NCBI GenBank assembly: GCA_002419585.1
Contig: DIGJ01000033.1
Span: 1 to 64,000, forward strand
Direction: 5' to 3'
Source: Lachnoclostridium sp. UBA5725
GTDB taxonomy: Bacteria > Bacillota > Clostridia > Lachnospirales > Lachnospiraceae
DNA: 64,000 nucleotides
The notes under the pieces: generated by a model
The model's input: the letters and a program-made list of their open reading frames with translations, nothing else
Database searches by the model: none
What the model was told of the DNA's origin: nothing
Position numbers and translations under genes: made by a program
Part shown: positions 45,720-54,699 of the stretch, piece by piece
Numbering within the stretch: position 1 is the stretch's first letter
How the letters are laid out: each line of letters starts with the position of its first letter

Positions 45720-46643
45720 TTAATTATCAAATTTAAATCCTTTTAACAATGCTCCAAGTCCAGTTGTTGCTTCCTCACCAGACGTATAATCAAGTGGAGC
45801 TGACTCAACTTCTTCTATCACTTCTTCTCGGTCTTCTACGGCTTTGATGCTCAGGCTGATCTTTCCATCCTTTACATCTAGAATCTTAACTTTAACTTCT
45901 TCGCCTTCTTTTAATACTTCACTCGGATGTTTAATATGTTTTCCGCAAATTTGTGAAATATGAACCAAACCGGTAAGTCCATCACCAATGTTAACAAAGC
46001 AACCATATGGTGCAATTTTTTCAATAACTCCAGTGGTAACAATACCCTTTTGAAGCTTTGATATCTTGCTGGATTTATCCTTTTCCTCTTTTTTCTTAGC
46101 CACTTCTTTTGCTGAAAGTACCAGTTTACGATTTGATTCTTCTACTGTTATAATCTCTACATCCAAGGTCTTACCAACATATTCCGTTAAGTCTTCTACA
46201 TACGTTAATGCTATCTGAGATGCAGGAATAAATGCACGAATACCTTCCAAATAAGTAACCACGCCTGCATTTACTGCCTCCGAAATTTTAACACTAACTT
46301 CACGATGTTCATGAAATGCCGCTCTTAGCTTGTCCCACGCCAGAATATCCGTTGCCTGTTTCAAAGATAAGACGATATTTCCCTCTCCATCATCGTCAGA
46401 AAGTACCATTGCTTTGATGCTATCACCAACCTGAATATCTGCTTTTATTGAAAATTTAGGATCATTGCTTAATTCTTCCAGTTTAATAATTCCTTCCGCA
46501 TAGTATCCCAAATCAACATTTATCTGGGTTTCTGAAACTCCAATAACAGTTCCGTTAATAATATCTCCTTTTTTTAATTTCTTAAAGGAACGATTGATTT
46601 CGTCCTCAAAAGATTTCATTGATGGAATCATTTCTTCACACAT
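45720..46643 (-). CDS. S1-domain RNA-binding protein
   Basis: A 307-residue protein with three S1 domains (about 28-95, 115-180 and 205-270; GTVIGVSETQINVDLGYYAEG, AIPASQ-type FIPASQIALTYVED, GVIEKIAPYGCFVNIGDGLTG). It resembles the ribosomal protein S1 homologue found in Firmicutes, which supports translation initiation or RNA binding. ATG 46643 is chosen over GTG 46652 since AAAGAG lies eight bases before it. The C-terminal acidic tail is unstructured. It is probably cotranscribed with the next gene upstream. Confidence 0.9.
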   Translation of the reverse strand: MCEEMIPSMKSFEDEINRSFKKLKKGDIINGTVIGVSETQINVDLGYYAEGIIKLEELSNDPKFSIKADIQVGDSIKAMVLSDDDGEGNIVLSLKQATDILAWDKLRAAFHEHREVSVKISEAVNAGVVTYLEGIRAFIPASQIALTYVEDLTEYVGKTLDVEIITVEESNRKLVLSAKEVAKKKEEKDKSSKISKLQKGIVTTGVIEKIAPYGCFVNIGDGLTGLVHISQICGKHIKHPSEVLKEGEEVKVKILDVKDGKISLSIKAVEDREEVIEEVESAPLDYTSGEEATTGLGALLKGFKFDN

Positions 46644-46711
46644 TACATTCACTCTTTCTATTTAAGATTTTATTTAAAATAGTATTTAGGCTATCTCAAG
46701 CAAGTAAAAAA

Positions 46712-47224
46712 TCAAACACTTATAATAACGTTTAATAAAAATAAAATAACTCCAATTAATGCACCACTACAAATAACATTCACAATCGAAGAAATCACCA
46801 TAAAACGTGATTTTTTCTTCGTAACTTCCAATACCTGTTCAAATTTTTCAATTATCTCCAAACGATTGGCAGTATAGTCTTTTCTAACGGATTCAATAAT
46901 CAACTTATCACGTTCATCAAGTTTATCTAGTATATCAAGTTTGTCTACAATTTGCTTTTGTGTCTGTATTACTTCCTGCATCATTTCCTGTAGCGAAACC
47001 ATTTCTCTTGATAACTGATCTTGATTTGGTCTCAATTCGTCTAGTTCTTCCTTTAGATAGGTTAAGTCGAGTGCCACCTGAACGTCCGCCATCTTATCTT
47101 CTTCGTAAACGCTACGCGCATCTAATTTTTTTTGGCATTTTTCCAATGTCTTCTTATACTCATCCAATAACGAAAAGTAGCTCTTAATTTGCTTTAATAC
47201 ATTCGCATTATCAAATAAATTCAC
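46712..47224 (-). CDS. Hypothetical coiled-coil protein with C-terminal membrane anchor
   Basis: Not recognised. A 170-residue protein: long coiled coil (about 10-135), with heptad Leu/Ile, and a single C-terminal helix (about 143-168, SSIVNVICSGALIGVILFLL), so it is tail-anchored. The start is a GTG at 47224 with GGAGG seven bases upstream; no ATG is suitable. Its position between the alarmone synthetase and S1 genes hints at a translation or stress context, which is only inference. Confidence 0.65.
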   Translation of the reverse strand: MNLFDNANVLKQIKSYFSLLDEYKKTLEKCQKKLDARSVYEEDKMADVQVALDLTYLKEELDELRPNQDQLSREMVSLQEMMQEVIQTQKQIVDKLDILDKLDERDKLIIESVRKDYTANRLEIIEKFEQVLEVTKKKSRFMVISSIVNVICSGALIGVILFLLNVIISV

Positions 47225-47334
47225 CACAATACCTCCATATAATCTCACCAATTTAATATGGTAAAATTTGTATTTTCTTCCTATACATTCTAACGTATAT
47301 TATAACTTTTATGGGAATTTGTGGCAACCCTTAT

Positions 47335-48048
47335 TTATTCTTCTGTTAAAGTACCATAGGCCTCTATTGGTACTCTTCGGATTGGATCGACTACAATTTC
47401 TTGTAAATCATCCATTTCCTCTGGTAAATATCGTTTAATTTCCTCATTCAAACCGAGCATTTTATTATCAAGATAGGACGCAATCATCGCACATTCTTTT
47501 AATTCATTTCGAATACTCTGTGGTGCATTCCCCTCAAATTTGTAATAAATCTTATGTTCAAGGCTTGCCCAAAAATCCATCGCGATCGTACGAATCTGAA
47601 TCTCCACTTTCGTCCTTACAACCTCATTGGACAGGAAAATCGGAACCGTTACAATCATATGATAACTCATATATCCATTTTCCTTTGGCTGTGTAATGTA
47701 ATCTTTTACTTTCAGAACTTCTACATCATTTTGCTTTTTAATCGCATCCGCTATGCGATAAATATCCGAAGTGAAAGAACAAATAATTCGTATACCTGCA
47801 ACATCATTTACATATCGGACTACATTTTCAATTGTAAGTTCACGATTACAATGCCTTATCTTTTTCGCAATACTCTCCGGTGATTTCATTCTTGACTTTA
47901 CATGTTCAATCGGATTGTAGCGATGTGCTTGCTTAAATTCACTGTTTAATATTTCAATTTTAGTATTTACTTCTTTTAGCGCTGCTTCATAAAGAAGAAT
48001 GGCGTGCCTCCACTCCTCTGCCTCATCATAAAATATTGGTAACTCCAT
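47335..48048 (-). CDS. Small alarmone synthetase (RelQ/RelP type)
   Basis: A 237-residue single-domain (p)ppGpp synthetase. RelA/SpoT synthetase motifs are GIRIICSFTSDIYRIADAI, KDYITQPKENGYMSYH and TKVEIQIRT(I)AMDFWASLEHK. No HD hydrolase domain is present, so this enzyme only makes alarmone from GTP/GDP and ATP. ATG 48048 has GGGAG five bases upstream and is preferred over ATG 48060. It probably responds to cell-wall or other stress at transcription level. Confidence 0.93.
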   Translation of the reverse strand: MELPIFYDEAEEWRHAILLYEAALKEVNTKIEILNSEFKQAHRYNPIEHVKSRMKSPESIAKKIRHCNRELTIENVVRYVNDVAGIRIICSFTSDIYRIADAIKKQNDVEVLKVKDYITQPKENGYMSYHMIVTVPIFLSNEVVRTKVEIQIRTIAMDFWASLEHKIYYKFEGNAPQSIRNELKECAMIASYLDNKMLGLNEEIKRYLPEEMDDLQEIVVDPIRRVPIEAYGTLTEE

Positions 48049-48133
48049 ACTTTCTCCCATTCAAATAATTAACATTATTCTTCTATTTTAACATAAAAAT
48101 GTTAACAAGTATTGAAGCATTCATAAATATTTA

Positions 48134-49441
48134 TTAAACTTTATTAAAAATGTAAGTAATTTGGGCAAATGTAATCTGATCTCCAATCACAATTTCTTCT
48201 TTTTGATTTGTCTCTAAGCGCTTACCCTGAATGAACGTCCCATTGGTTGAATTCAAATCGGTAAGAAAAAACTGTTCCCCCTCTTTTTCAATTTTCGCAT
48301 GAAAACGACTAATGGAATCATGATTTATCGCATAATCCACATTTGTTTTTAGTTTACCAATGAAAAAGGGGAATTCAGAGAGCAAAATGTTTTGATACGT
48401 TTTATAGTCTATAGGAAGCAGGCAATACAATTCCTCTCCATAGGTTTGCGTTTCATTTAATAACAGCACGGTATTTTCGGATATCTTTTCTGGAATCGTT
48501 TCGAATTCATGCTTATAAACAATGGTTTCCGGCACCGTATCTTTCACAAATTCGGGCTGAATCAATGAAGGCAATGATTTTATTTTCACGACTTTATTTT
48601 TTTGATTTAACATAAAGTGTAATGCACAGATCTCAGCTAATATAATCAGGATTAAAAACAAAAGAAATTTTGTTGTTTCAAATGTTCCATCCATTTGATT
48701 TGAAAAAAAGTGTAATTGATAAAGAACAGCAATTACTATTATACCAATCAAAATAGCACCTATACATAATGCGATTATAGAACTTTTATTTAGTACTGTC
48801 TTTTCTTTCTTGTTAGGTGACAATTTTTCATTAAAAATTGGTATTTCTGCCTGTTTTTCCAATCTAATTTCTTTTTCTTCCTTTTCTTCCTTGCGTAGAG
48901 GAATTTCATTACTTAAAAGTCTTTTCAACTCCAAAACTGTACTCGTTTTATCCCTGTTTTGCTTGTACAACCCATAAGCAAGAAGAACTGCTTGTTCCTC
49001 TTGATAATCTACCCGGTCTAGAATAAATTCTAAAAGACTACCAAATTGTTCTACTATCTCTTTGCAATAGCCAGGAATATAGCAAAGGCTTACTTTTAAG
49101 TTGCTTGGGTCTATAAAAAGGTGCTTTGGTTCTAATACAAAATTATTCTCCATCAGTAAATATTCTTTTCCTTTTTCAATCGCAACTATAATGCCTTCCA
49201 CAAGTCTCATAATCTGTTCCTTGGAAAGCTTTGCTTTTTGATAAAGTTCAGAGCAAGGCTGCAAGGAACTGACATCATAATAATAGTAGTCCTGCCCATC
49301 AATCCGTTTTACCTGCATTGGAAGAAAGCCTAAAATTTTGTTGTTTTGCAGCATTTTTACCTCATAGGTGGTCTTTAGATTCTCTTCTTGTAACACTACA
49401 AGATAATTGCGGTACATATCCCTTTTATACTCCACTATCAT
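48134..49441 (-). CDS. DUF6382 and FHA domain protein at the end of the Tad locus
   Basis: A 435-residue protein. DUF6382 (about 5-190) starts VEYKRDMYRNYLVVL. Two central helices (about 225-245 and 260-282) anchor it in the membrane. The C-terminal FHA domain (about 350-430, with SRFHAKIEKEG and LNSTNGTFIQGKRL) binds phosphothreonine. The start at 49441 overlaps the tadE gene by 17 bases; ATG 49417 is an alternative. As last gene of the tad operon it may signal to, or assemble, the pilus. A kinase partner is not nearby. Confidence 0.85.
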   Translation of the reverse strand: MIVEYKRDMYRNYLVVLQEENLKTTYEVKMLQNNKILGFLPMQVKRIDGQDYYYYDVSSLQPCSELYQKAKLSKEQIMRLVEGIIVAIEKGKEYLLMENNFVLEPKHLFIDPSNLKVSLCYIPGYCKEIVEQFGSLLEFILDRVDYQEEQAVLLAYGLYKQNRDKTSTVLELKRLLSNEIPLRKEEKEEKEIRLEKQAEIPIFNEKLSPNKKEKTVLNKSSIIALCIGAILIGIIVIAVLYQLHFFSNQMDGTFETTKFLLFLILIILAEICALHFMLNQKNKVVKIKSLPSLIQPEFVKDTVPETIVYKHEFETIPEKISENTVLLLNETQTYGEELYCLLPIDYKTYQNILLSEFPFFIGKLKTNVDYAINHDSISRFHAKIEKEGEQFFLTDLNSTNGTFIQGKRLETNQKEEIVIGDQITFAQITYIFNKV

Positions 49442-49874
49442 CTTTTGAAAGCCCTCCCAAGCTTCGAATGCTTTTCATTGGATCGTAGATTATGATATCT
49501 TTTTCTCGTGATTGAGTCTCGCTCCCTAGAAGTATTTGTATTCCTTGCAGATTTAACTTCCTGTGTTCACTATACTCAATATGAATGGTTAAAATACCCG
49601 CATCTATGTTTAAGTTTTCTACTCTGGTAATACACAGTTTATGATTTGCTTCTTCCTTTATCTGTTGTTCTAATCGTGTCTCAACCTCTTTTGCCTCAAA
49701 TAGCCTCAGATCATCTTGTCCTCGAGTTGCATATTTATCAATAATAGTTTGAATACATACTCTGTCATGTAAGTCAAAACCTAAATAAATAAATGCAAAA
49801 ATAATAAAAAGAATTAACGGAAGTACAAAGGCTGCTTCTACAGTAAAACTTCCGTTATATCGTAGTCTTACCAT
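49425..49874 (-). CDS. TadE-like pseudopilin
   Basis: A 149-residue protein with a type IV-like prepilin signal: YNGSFTVEAAFVLPLI, cleavage after Gly 8 and Glu at +5, then a hydrophobic helix (about 14-35) and an extracytoplasmic domain. TadE-like proteins are minor pilins of the Tad system. ATG 49874 is chosen for its GGGTG and because it gives the correct signal; the frame above it overlaps the peptidase-like gene (7 bases). It lies within the operon. Confidence 0.85.
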   Translation of the reverse strand: MVRLRYNGSFTVEAAFVLPLILFIIFAFIYLGFDLHDRVCIQTIIDKYATRGQDDLRLFEAKEVETRLEQQIKEEANHKLCITRVENLNIDAGILTIHIEYSEHRKLNLQGIQILLGSETQSREKDIIIYDPMKSIRSLGGLSKDDSGV

Positions 49875-50296
49875 AGCATCACACCCACATATCCAAGAAA
49901 TAAAAAAGGGAAAAAGGGAATCGCAGTTTTTAATTCTACCTTCTTTAGAAGCAACATGATTGTTGATAAACATGCTGCCAGAACGAGCGCTAGAACGAAT
50001 ATTAGGAAAACTGTTGTGAACCCAAAATCAAAGCCAAGAAAAGCAATGCATAAACCATCTGCCAATCCTATTTTTTCATGCGTTGCCAAAGACAATACAA
50101 TAACAATAGCACCAAGAAGCAGGCCTGCGCCAATCTGAACATAACTTGGTTTCGCTCCAACTAATATCTGTATGATTCCAATGGGAACCAAAGCACATAA
50201 TTTATATAGACAAACCTTCTTACATTTTATATCTTCCATACTTACCCATAGTAGTACTACCCCTGCTGCTATTTTAAGCCATGTTTCTGTCCGCAT
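49868..50296 (-). CDS. Prepilin-peptidase-like (A24) membrane protein, degenerate
   Basis: A 142-residue protein with about six helices resembling type IV prepilin peptidases. The first catalytic Asp is present in MEDIKCKK, but the second motif reads IGLADG instead of GxGD. Its activity may be altered. The ATG 50296 follows GGAGGG with a slightly long gap; ATG 50314 is an alternative. It overlaps neighbouring genes at both ends, so it is coupled to the two TadE-like proteins. Confidence 0.72.
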   Translation of the reverse strand: MRTETWLKIAAGVVLLWVSMEDIKCKKVCLYKLCALVPIGIIQILVGAKPSYVQIGAGLLLGAIVIVLSLATHEKIGLADGLCIAFLGFDFGFTTVFLIFVLALVLAACLSTIMLLLKKVELKTAIPFFPFLFLGYVGVMLW

Positions 50297-51039
50297 CTTT
50301 TGCACGCCCTCCATGTTTTTACACTCTCATATGGTACTTTTCGAATGGTTCTTTTCAGCCCCGAACATTCTTTGTCATAATGGTAACGATCCCCATCTGC
50401 AGTAATATAGAAAAAAGAAAAATCTGCACTATTTTTCCCTTTACCACACAATTCACAAGAATAATATTTTCCACCTGCCTCATTTCTCTTACTTGACATC
50501 ACAGTACGCTCAACTGTTTGAATTGCACGCCTTAAGTGGGAACAGTTTTCGGTTTCATGATATACGCATCCTGTATCTGTAATATAAACGTATCGCACAT
50601 TGACATCCGTATTTGATTTATTTGCTTCTTCCCTTCGGTCTCTTCCTACAAACAACCGGGTTCTGGCAATCTGCTCTATCGAAATATGCATGGTATCCCA
50701 AAATGGAACTGGAATCTCAACTACATAATTGGCTATCAGTGTAAGATCTTTATCCTTATAGTAAGATTTGGAAAGGGTAATAATCCCTCCCCAGATGCAA
50801 TTTTTACCTAGATATTCATTATCTAAGTTCATATTAAAATCAATCTGAATTGCAAGTTTACTTTTTTCTTCTTTGTTAAAATATCCAACTAACGACATTT
50901 GATTGGCGGTATCACTCAATGCCGTCTGTATTGTGTATTGAAGGGATATCAGACAAATAATATAAGAAATCCCCAAAAGGAAGAACATAAAGATGGGCAG
51001 TACCATTGCGGCCTCTACAGTAATTGATCCTTTTTTCAT
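50269..51039 (-). CDS. TadE-like protein with duplicated Cys/His motifs
   Basis: A 256-residue protein. The prepilin-like signal is KKGSITVEAAMVLPIFMF (Gly 4, Glu +5), followed by a helix to about 33. Residues about 150-199 and 210-250 are two copies of a unit: YITxxGxxYHxxxxCSxLxRxI followed by CxxCG. This gives His 161, Cys 166, Cys 195, Cys 198 and His 220, Cys 225, Cys 246, Cys 249, so each unit could bind one zinc. A zinc-ribbon-like extracytoplasmic module in a pilin is unusual. AGAGGGATTAATG forms the ribosome site. Confidence 0.85.
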   Translation of the reverse strand: MKKGSITVEAAMVLPIFMFFLLGISYIICLISLQYTIQTALSDTANQMSLVGYFNKEEKSKLAIQIDFNMNLDNEYLGKNCIWGGIITLSKSYYKDKDLTLIANYVVEIPVPFWDTMHISIEQIARTRLFVGRDRREEANKSNTDVNVRYVYITDTGCVYHETENCSHLRRAIQTVERTVMSSKRNEAGGKYYSCELCGKGKNSADFSFFYITADGDRYHYDKECSGLKRTIRKVPYESVKTWRACKRCGQKHGLK

Positions 51040-51061
51040 TAATCCCTCTTAGCTCACAAAA

Positions 51062-51182
51062 AGATGTATAGGTGCATTCGAATATCCTTTCTCGATTGTG
51101 GAGTTTGATAGTCTTTCGCTTTAAGGTACATTTGATATTTATAGTTTCTTAAAGTCTCAAGAAAGGATACACGAATACATCT
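51062..51182 (-). repeat. Long hairpin between two tad genes
   Basis: AGATGTAT (51062-51069) pairs with ATACATCT (51175-51182), then TATCCTTTCT with AGAAAGGATA, with a 7-base bulge on one side. CTTTAAG/CTTAAAG pairs further in. No T-run is seen. It sits between the DUF5702 gene and the following TadE-like gene, within the operon. Confidence 0.65.
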
Positions 51183-51188
51183 AATCAA

Positions 51189-53081
51189 TTAATAACAATA
51201 CGTTACATTTACATTTAAAATCCTATTTTTATGGTAGGTATAGGTTGCGTCTGCACAAATACCTATCATTCCATTTTGCAAAGAAAAATCTTCATAATAT
51301 GTAATTTCCATATTTTTTTGTATCAAAGTCAAAGAACGGTTTACTCGATTCCCTTGTTTTTGTACAAGTAGCAGCTGGCTTAAATAATCTTGATACGAAA
51401 CTCCACCCCCACTTAATTCTATAAATTGTTTGGCCTTTTTCATTACTAATGGCTTACCAAAGGAGAACAATTCTTCATAGCTTAGTAAAAAGCTTTGCCT
51501 TGTTTTCCAAAGCGGTATTTCCTTTCCTTGAAGCAATATTGCCAGATCAATTACTGCCTCTGCCACCGCCCAGCATAGCAAAATTGAGGTCTTTACGATT
51601 TGAACCAAAGGTTCCATTCCACTATAACCCACCAGTGCCAATGCAGTAATATGGGCTTTCTCGCTCTTTTCTTTATCGGTTAATAAATACATAAAATTGA
51701 ACATTCCCCGCTCTAGTAAAAGCTGATCTAAAACAGTTCCGAGCGCTTCTTTTTCTGTTTTCCCACCTGCGATGATATATTCTTGCTCATATTGAAATGG
51801 CTCTTTTCTATCACTCAAATAATTTGAAAAATGTTCTCGATAATAACTAATTTCAAGTGCTGTATTAATCGCATTATCAAATGCCGTATCTTTTGCATAC
51901 ATCGAAAAGCTTTTTTTTACTTTTTCACTATCTTCACTATCCATCTCAGACATTGTACTAGAACAGGAGTCCGCCGATTCTTTCGTGGACTGGGCTACCA
52001 TAAATGCTGTTGGCATTTGAATAGCGGGAATGCTTTCCTCCTTTTCCACTACAAGTGATAACAGGTTGGAATGAAAACTTTTCTTAATACTATCTACCGG
52101 ATTTTGCGTTTCTTTTAAATTCAAAGGTCCATAATCAAATTGCAAGGGCTTAATCTGATATGCCGATAGAGTAGAACCTGCATCTTCATCGTCTTTATTT
52201 TGAAGATATTCTACTAAGACGGCTCGGTTTGAGATTAAGGTATCCTTCATACCTAATACCTGATGATACATTTGATTAAAATCGTCCTGACCTGCACCCC
52301 TTCTTTTTTGTTCCATTTGCTCCAATTCTTCCAATACCTGATTTATTAGTGATACTATTCTTCTGCACTTTGAAGCACTCACCTCATCACAGGGAATATA
52401 TTCAGATTGCAAGGCTTCCCAAATTACTTCACTATTTACTCCTGCTGTGTAAGCATTTATTTCACCCGGGCAAATTTGTTTGATGAAAGTGTTTGATACT
52501 TTCACTTTACCGTTTGATATAACAGCACCCTCAATTAACCTTATTACTTTCAGCAAGGACCTATCTATCTGAGCATTTTCCTCTGCTTCCTCTAGTTCAT
52601 TGACCTGCTCCTTTGCCTGTGCTTTTACATCTTCCATTTGCACGGTATTGCTTTTTTCTTTCGCAAGATAAGAATCTGCGCAGTGATATTTCATATATTT
52701 CGTAATTTGATCCAGATAGCACTTCCCACCTCCTTCTAAAAATGGTGTGGTAGAAGCGATTGCAAACGCCTGATTCTCCTGTCTATATAAATTACCACTT
52801 ATTTCACTCTGATATTTCTCAATTTCAGAAAGTAGTCGAGCCTCTTTATCCCCGTCTCCTTCTAACATAAAAAGATGATAATCCTCCCAAAGTGGTCTGC
52901 AATATTCACTAAATACGCCTTGTACCGCCAGCCGAAGATTTCTTTCGCTAAAACTTACCAATGCACTCCACCTTGCCGACTCAATAGCGACAGCAAAGAA
53001 CGATAACAAGATAAGCAAAATAAGAGTTAGAAAAATTGTAATTTCTCCACCAGCTGCCTTCTTTTCTGAAATGTTATCCAC
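51189..53081 (-). CDS. DUF5702 family Tad-associated membrane protein
   Basis: A 630-residue protein of DUF5702, usually part of Tad loci in Lachnospiraceae. A membrane helix near the N-terminus (about 15-33, ITIFLTLILLILLSFFAV) sits after a short positively charged stretch, followed by ESARWSALVSFSERNLRLAV, which resembles the start of TadE/TadG-like pseudopilins. The large remainder is helical and extracytoplasmic. The start codon is GTG (53081) with GGAG six bases upstream, one base after the flp stop. Function in the pilus is unknown. Confidence 0.85.
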   Translation of the reverse strand: MDNISEKKAAGGEITIFLTLILLILLSFFAVAIESARWSALVSFSERNLRLAVQGVFSEYCRPLWEDYHLFMLEGDGDKEARLLSEIEKYQSEISGNLYRQENQAFAIASTTPFLEGGGKCYLDQITKYMKYHCADSYLAKEKSNTVQMEDVKAQAKEQVNELEEAEENAQIDRSLLKVIRLIEGAVISNGKVKVSNTFIKQICPGEINAYTAGVNSEVIWEALQSEYIPCDEVSASKCRRIVSLINQVLEELEQMEQKRRGAGQDDFNQMYHQVLGMKDTLISNRAVLVEYLQNKDDEDAGSTLSAYQIKPLQFDYGPLNLKETQNPVDSIKKSFHSNLLSLVVEKEESIPAIQMPTAFMVAQSTKESADSCSSTMSEMDSEDSEKVKKSFSMYAKDTAFDNAINTALEISYYREHFSNYLSDRKEPFQYEQEYIIAGGKTEKEALGTVLDQLLLERGMFNFMYLLTDKEKSEKAHITALALVGYSGMEPLVQIVKTSILLCWAVAEAVIDLAILLQGKEIPLWKTRQSFLLSYEELFSFGKPLVMKKAKQFIELSGGGVSYQDYLSQLLLVQKQGNRVNRSLTLIQKNMEITYYEDFSLQNGMIGICADATYTYHKNRILNVNVTYCY

Positions 53082-53082
53082 A

Positions 53083-53259
53083 TTAATCTCCTATGACCTT
53101 ATCACTATCACTACGAATTGTTTCAAAGATATCCTTTACCAGTTCTGTAATCTTATCTTTAAAAATTAACACTAATCCAATTAATACAACTAAAATCAGA
53201 ATAATTTCAACTACCCCAATTCCTTCTTCCTCCTCTAAAAATGCGTTCCATTCTTCCAT
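53083..53259 (-). CDS. flp: Flp/Flp1-like type IVb major pilin
   Basis: A 58-residue small gene, clearly coding. It begins MEEWNAFLEEEEG and continues IGVVEIILILVVLIGLVLIF. Cleavage after Gly 13 puts Glu at +5, exactly the type IVb prepilin rule; the helix runs from about 15 to 33 and a charged tail of about 25 residues follows. AAGGAG stands seven bases before the ATG. It lies between tadC and the DUF5702 gene, as usual for Flp1-type pilins. This is the likely shaft subunit. It is shorter than 60 codons, so it is easily missed. Confidence 0.9.
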   Translation of the reverse strand: MEEWNAFLEEEEGIGVVEIILILVVLIGLVLIFKDKITELVKDIFETIRSDSDKVIGD

Positions 53260-53274
53260 ACGAATTCTCCTTTT

Positions 53275-54693
53275 TTAAAATGATAAAAATGCAGGGATAA
53301 TAATAATTCCCATGACTAAAATTAACATAAGCATCATCGGGATAAGCAATTTGGTTCCAGCTTCCTCTCCTTGCTTTTTTGCGTATTCCTTACGTTTTTC
53401 AAACGCTTCGATTGCCTCAACTTCTAGTAATTCTAAAATGTGGTCACTTCCCTTTCTTAAATTTTGCGAAATTAAGGTGCTAAATTTAAGATATTCCAGT
53501 CTTTTTACACGTTTTCCATATCGTTCATAAGCTTTTACCTCTGAGATACCATTTTGGATTTCCTTTTGTGTAATCAGCATCTCCTCATAGGCATATTTTA
53601 GTTTTGCACCCTTTCTTTGCTTATCTTTACTATATTCCTGGCTGATTTTTTCAAACGCTCCACAAATTGTCATCCCAGCTCCAAGGAGAAGCACAAACTT
53701 ATTTACAAGACATGGATAGTCAAGTAACAGGCCTTCTTCTCTCTTTTTTTCTTCTTTTTTTAACGTTTCATCCAGCTGCAGCATCGAAAAGAAAGAACCC
53801 ATGATAGCAAGTGCCAGAAATACAAAACTTTTCGATTTGTCTTCTTCTTTGTAGTACACGTTTGCTCCGTCTATGACTTGTGGTAAGGATAAATAAGCTT
53901 CCTTTTTTGTCTTTTCTTGTAACGCAACCCGGCTTTTTTCAAAGTTTTCCCAAAACCAGTCTTTCGCTGTTTTTTGCTCTGGGATGACTTTGAGTATAAA
54001 GGAACATTCTTCTTTCCATTCCTGATATACTAAGATAGCACTGACTTTTACCTCCTTTTCTTCCTCTTTTAGTTTCTCTTTATTGATACTGCCGTCCTCC
54101 AAAATAATACCCTCTTCATCAAGAAGCCAACGTACGGATATGGATGTATTTGGTATCTTTTCTAGTAAGACAAGTGGCTTTGAAATCATACGATTGCTTT
54201 GATTTTCCCCTAGATAAACTGATTTGATATAATCTTTTGCCTTTCTAAAGGCTTCTTGCCTTTCTTTTTCTTCATATACTTTTTCTGTTACATCAATGCT
54301 AATTTTTTGTGTGCCAATTGTATCATTTTTTATTTCTAAGGACACCGTATTAGATCCTTCGCCATACCCAGGACGTACTAGCTTTGTATCAGAGGAAAGC
54401 AGCGTCGGTTGCAACCGTGCAGAAAGTTCACTAAACATACCTAAAATCAAAATTACTCCAAATACGACCCCCATCATGTGAATTTTTTTATACCAAAATG
54501 TAAAAATCATTTGTTCTTCATTTTCTGAAGGATATAATTTTTGCATTTGAAGTCTATGTCGATCTTTTTTAATCCACTTTTCAAGATGGAGTCGTTTGAC
54601 CAATCGCTTTTCACGCCCGTAATTTTCCTTTTGCTTCTTTGTCAAAAGTAAGATTACACCATAAATAAACAAGATTACTGTGCATATAAACAT
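53275..54693 (-). CDS. TadC-like type II secretion F-domain protein with a large insertion
   Basis: A 472-residue inner-membrane protein. The C-terminal part (about 290-472) is a T2SS F domain, with a cytoplasmic loop and MMLMLILVMGIIIIPAFL at the end. Before it, about 180 residues (about 105-285) form a soluble region, between helix 2 (about 74-92) and the F domain, that contains beta-type IKNDTIGTQKISIDV and KVSAILVYQEWKEECS. Ordinary TadC is about 300 residues. The start ATG has no strong ribosome site. Confidence 0.8.
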   Translation of the reverse strand: MFICTVILFIYGVILLLTKKQKENYGREKRLVKRLHLEKWIKKDRHRLQMQKLYPSENEEQMIFTFWYKKIHMMGVVFGVILILGMFSELSARLQPTLLSSDTKLVRPGYGEGSNTVSLEIKNDTIGTQKISIDVTEKVYEEKERQEAFRKAKDYIKSVYLGENQSNRMISKPLVLLEKIPNTSISVRWLLDEEGIILEDGSINKEKLKEEEKEVKVSAILVYQEWKEECSFILKVIPEQKTAKDWFWENFEKSRVALQEKTKKEAYLSLPQVIDGANVYYKEEDKSKSFVFLALAIMGSFFSMLQLDETLKKEEKKREEGLLLDYPCLVNKFVLLLGAGMTICGAFEKISQEYSKDKQRKGAKLKYAYEEMLITQKEIQNGISEVKAYERYGKRVKRLEYLKFSTLISQNLRKGSDHILELLEVEAIEAFEKRKEYAKKQGEEAGTKLLIPMMLMLILVMGIIIIPAFLSF

Positions 54694-54699
54694 CTATTG

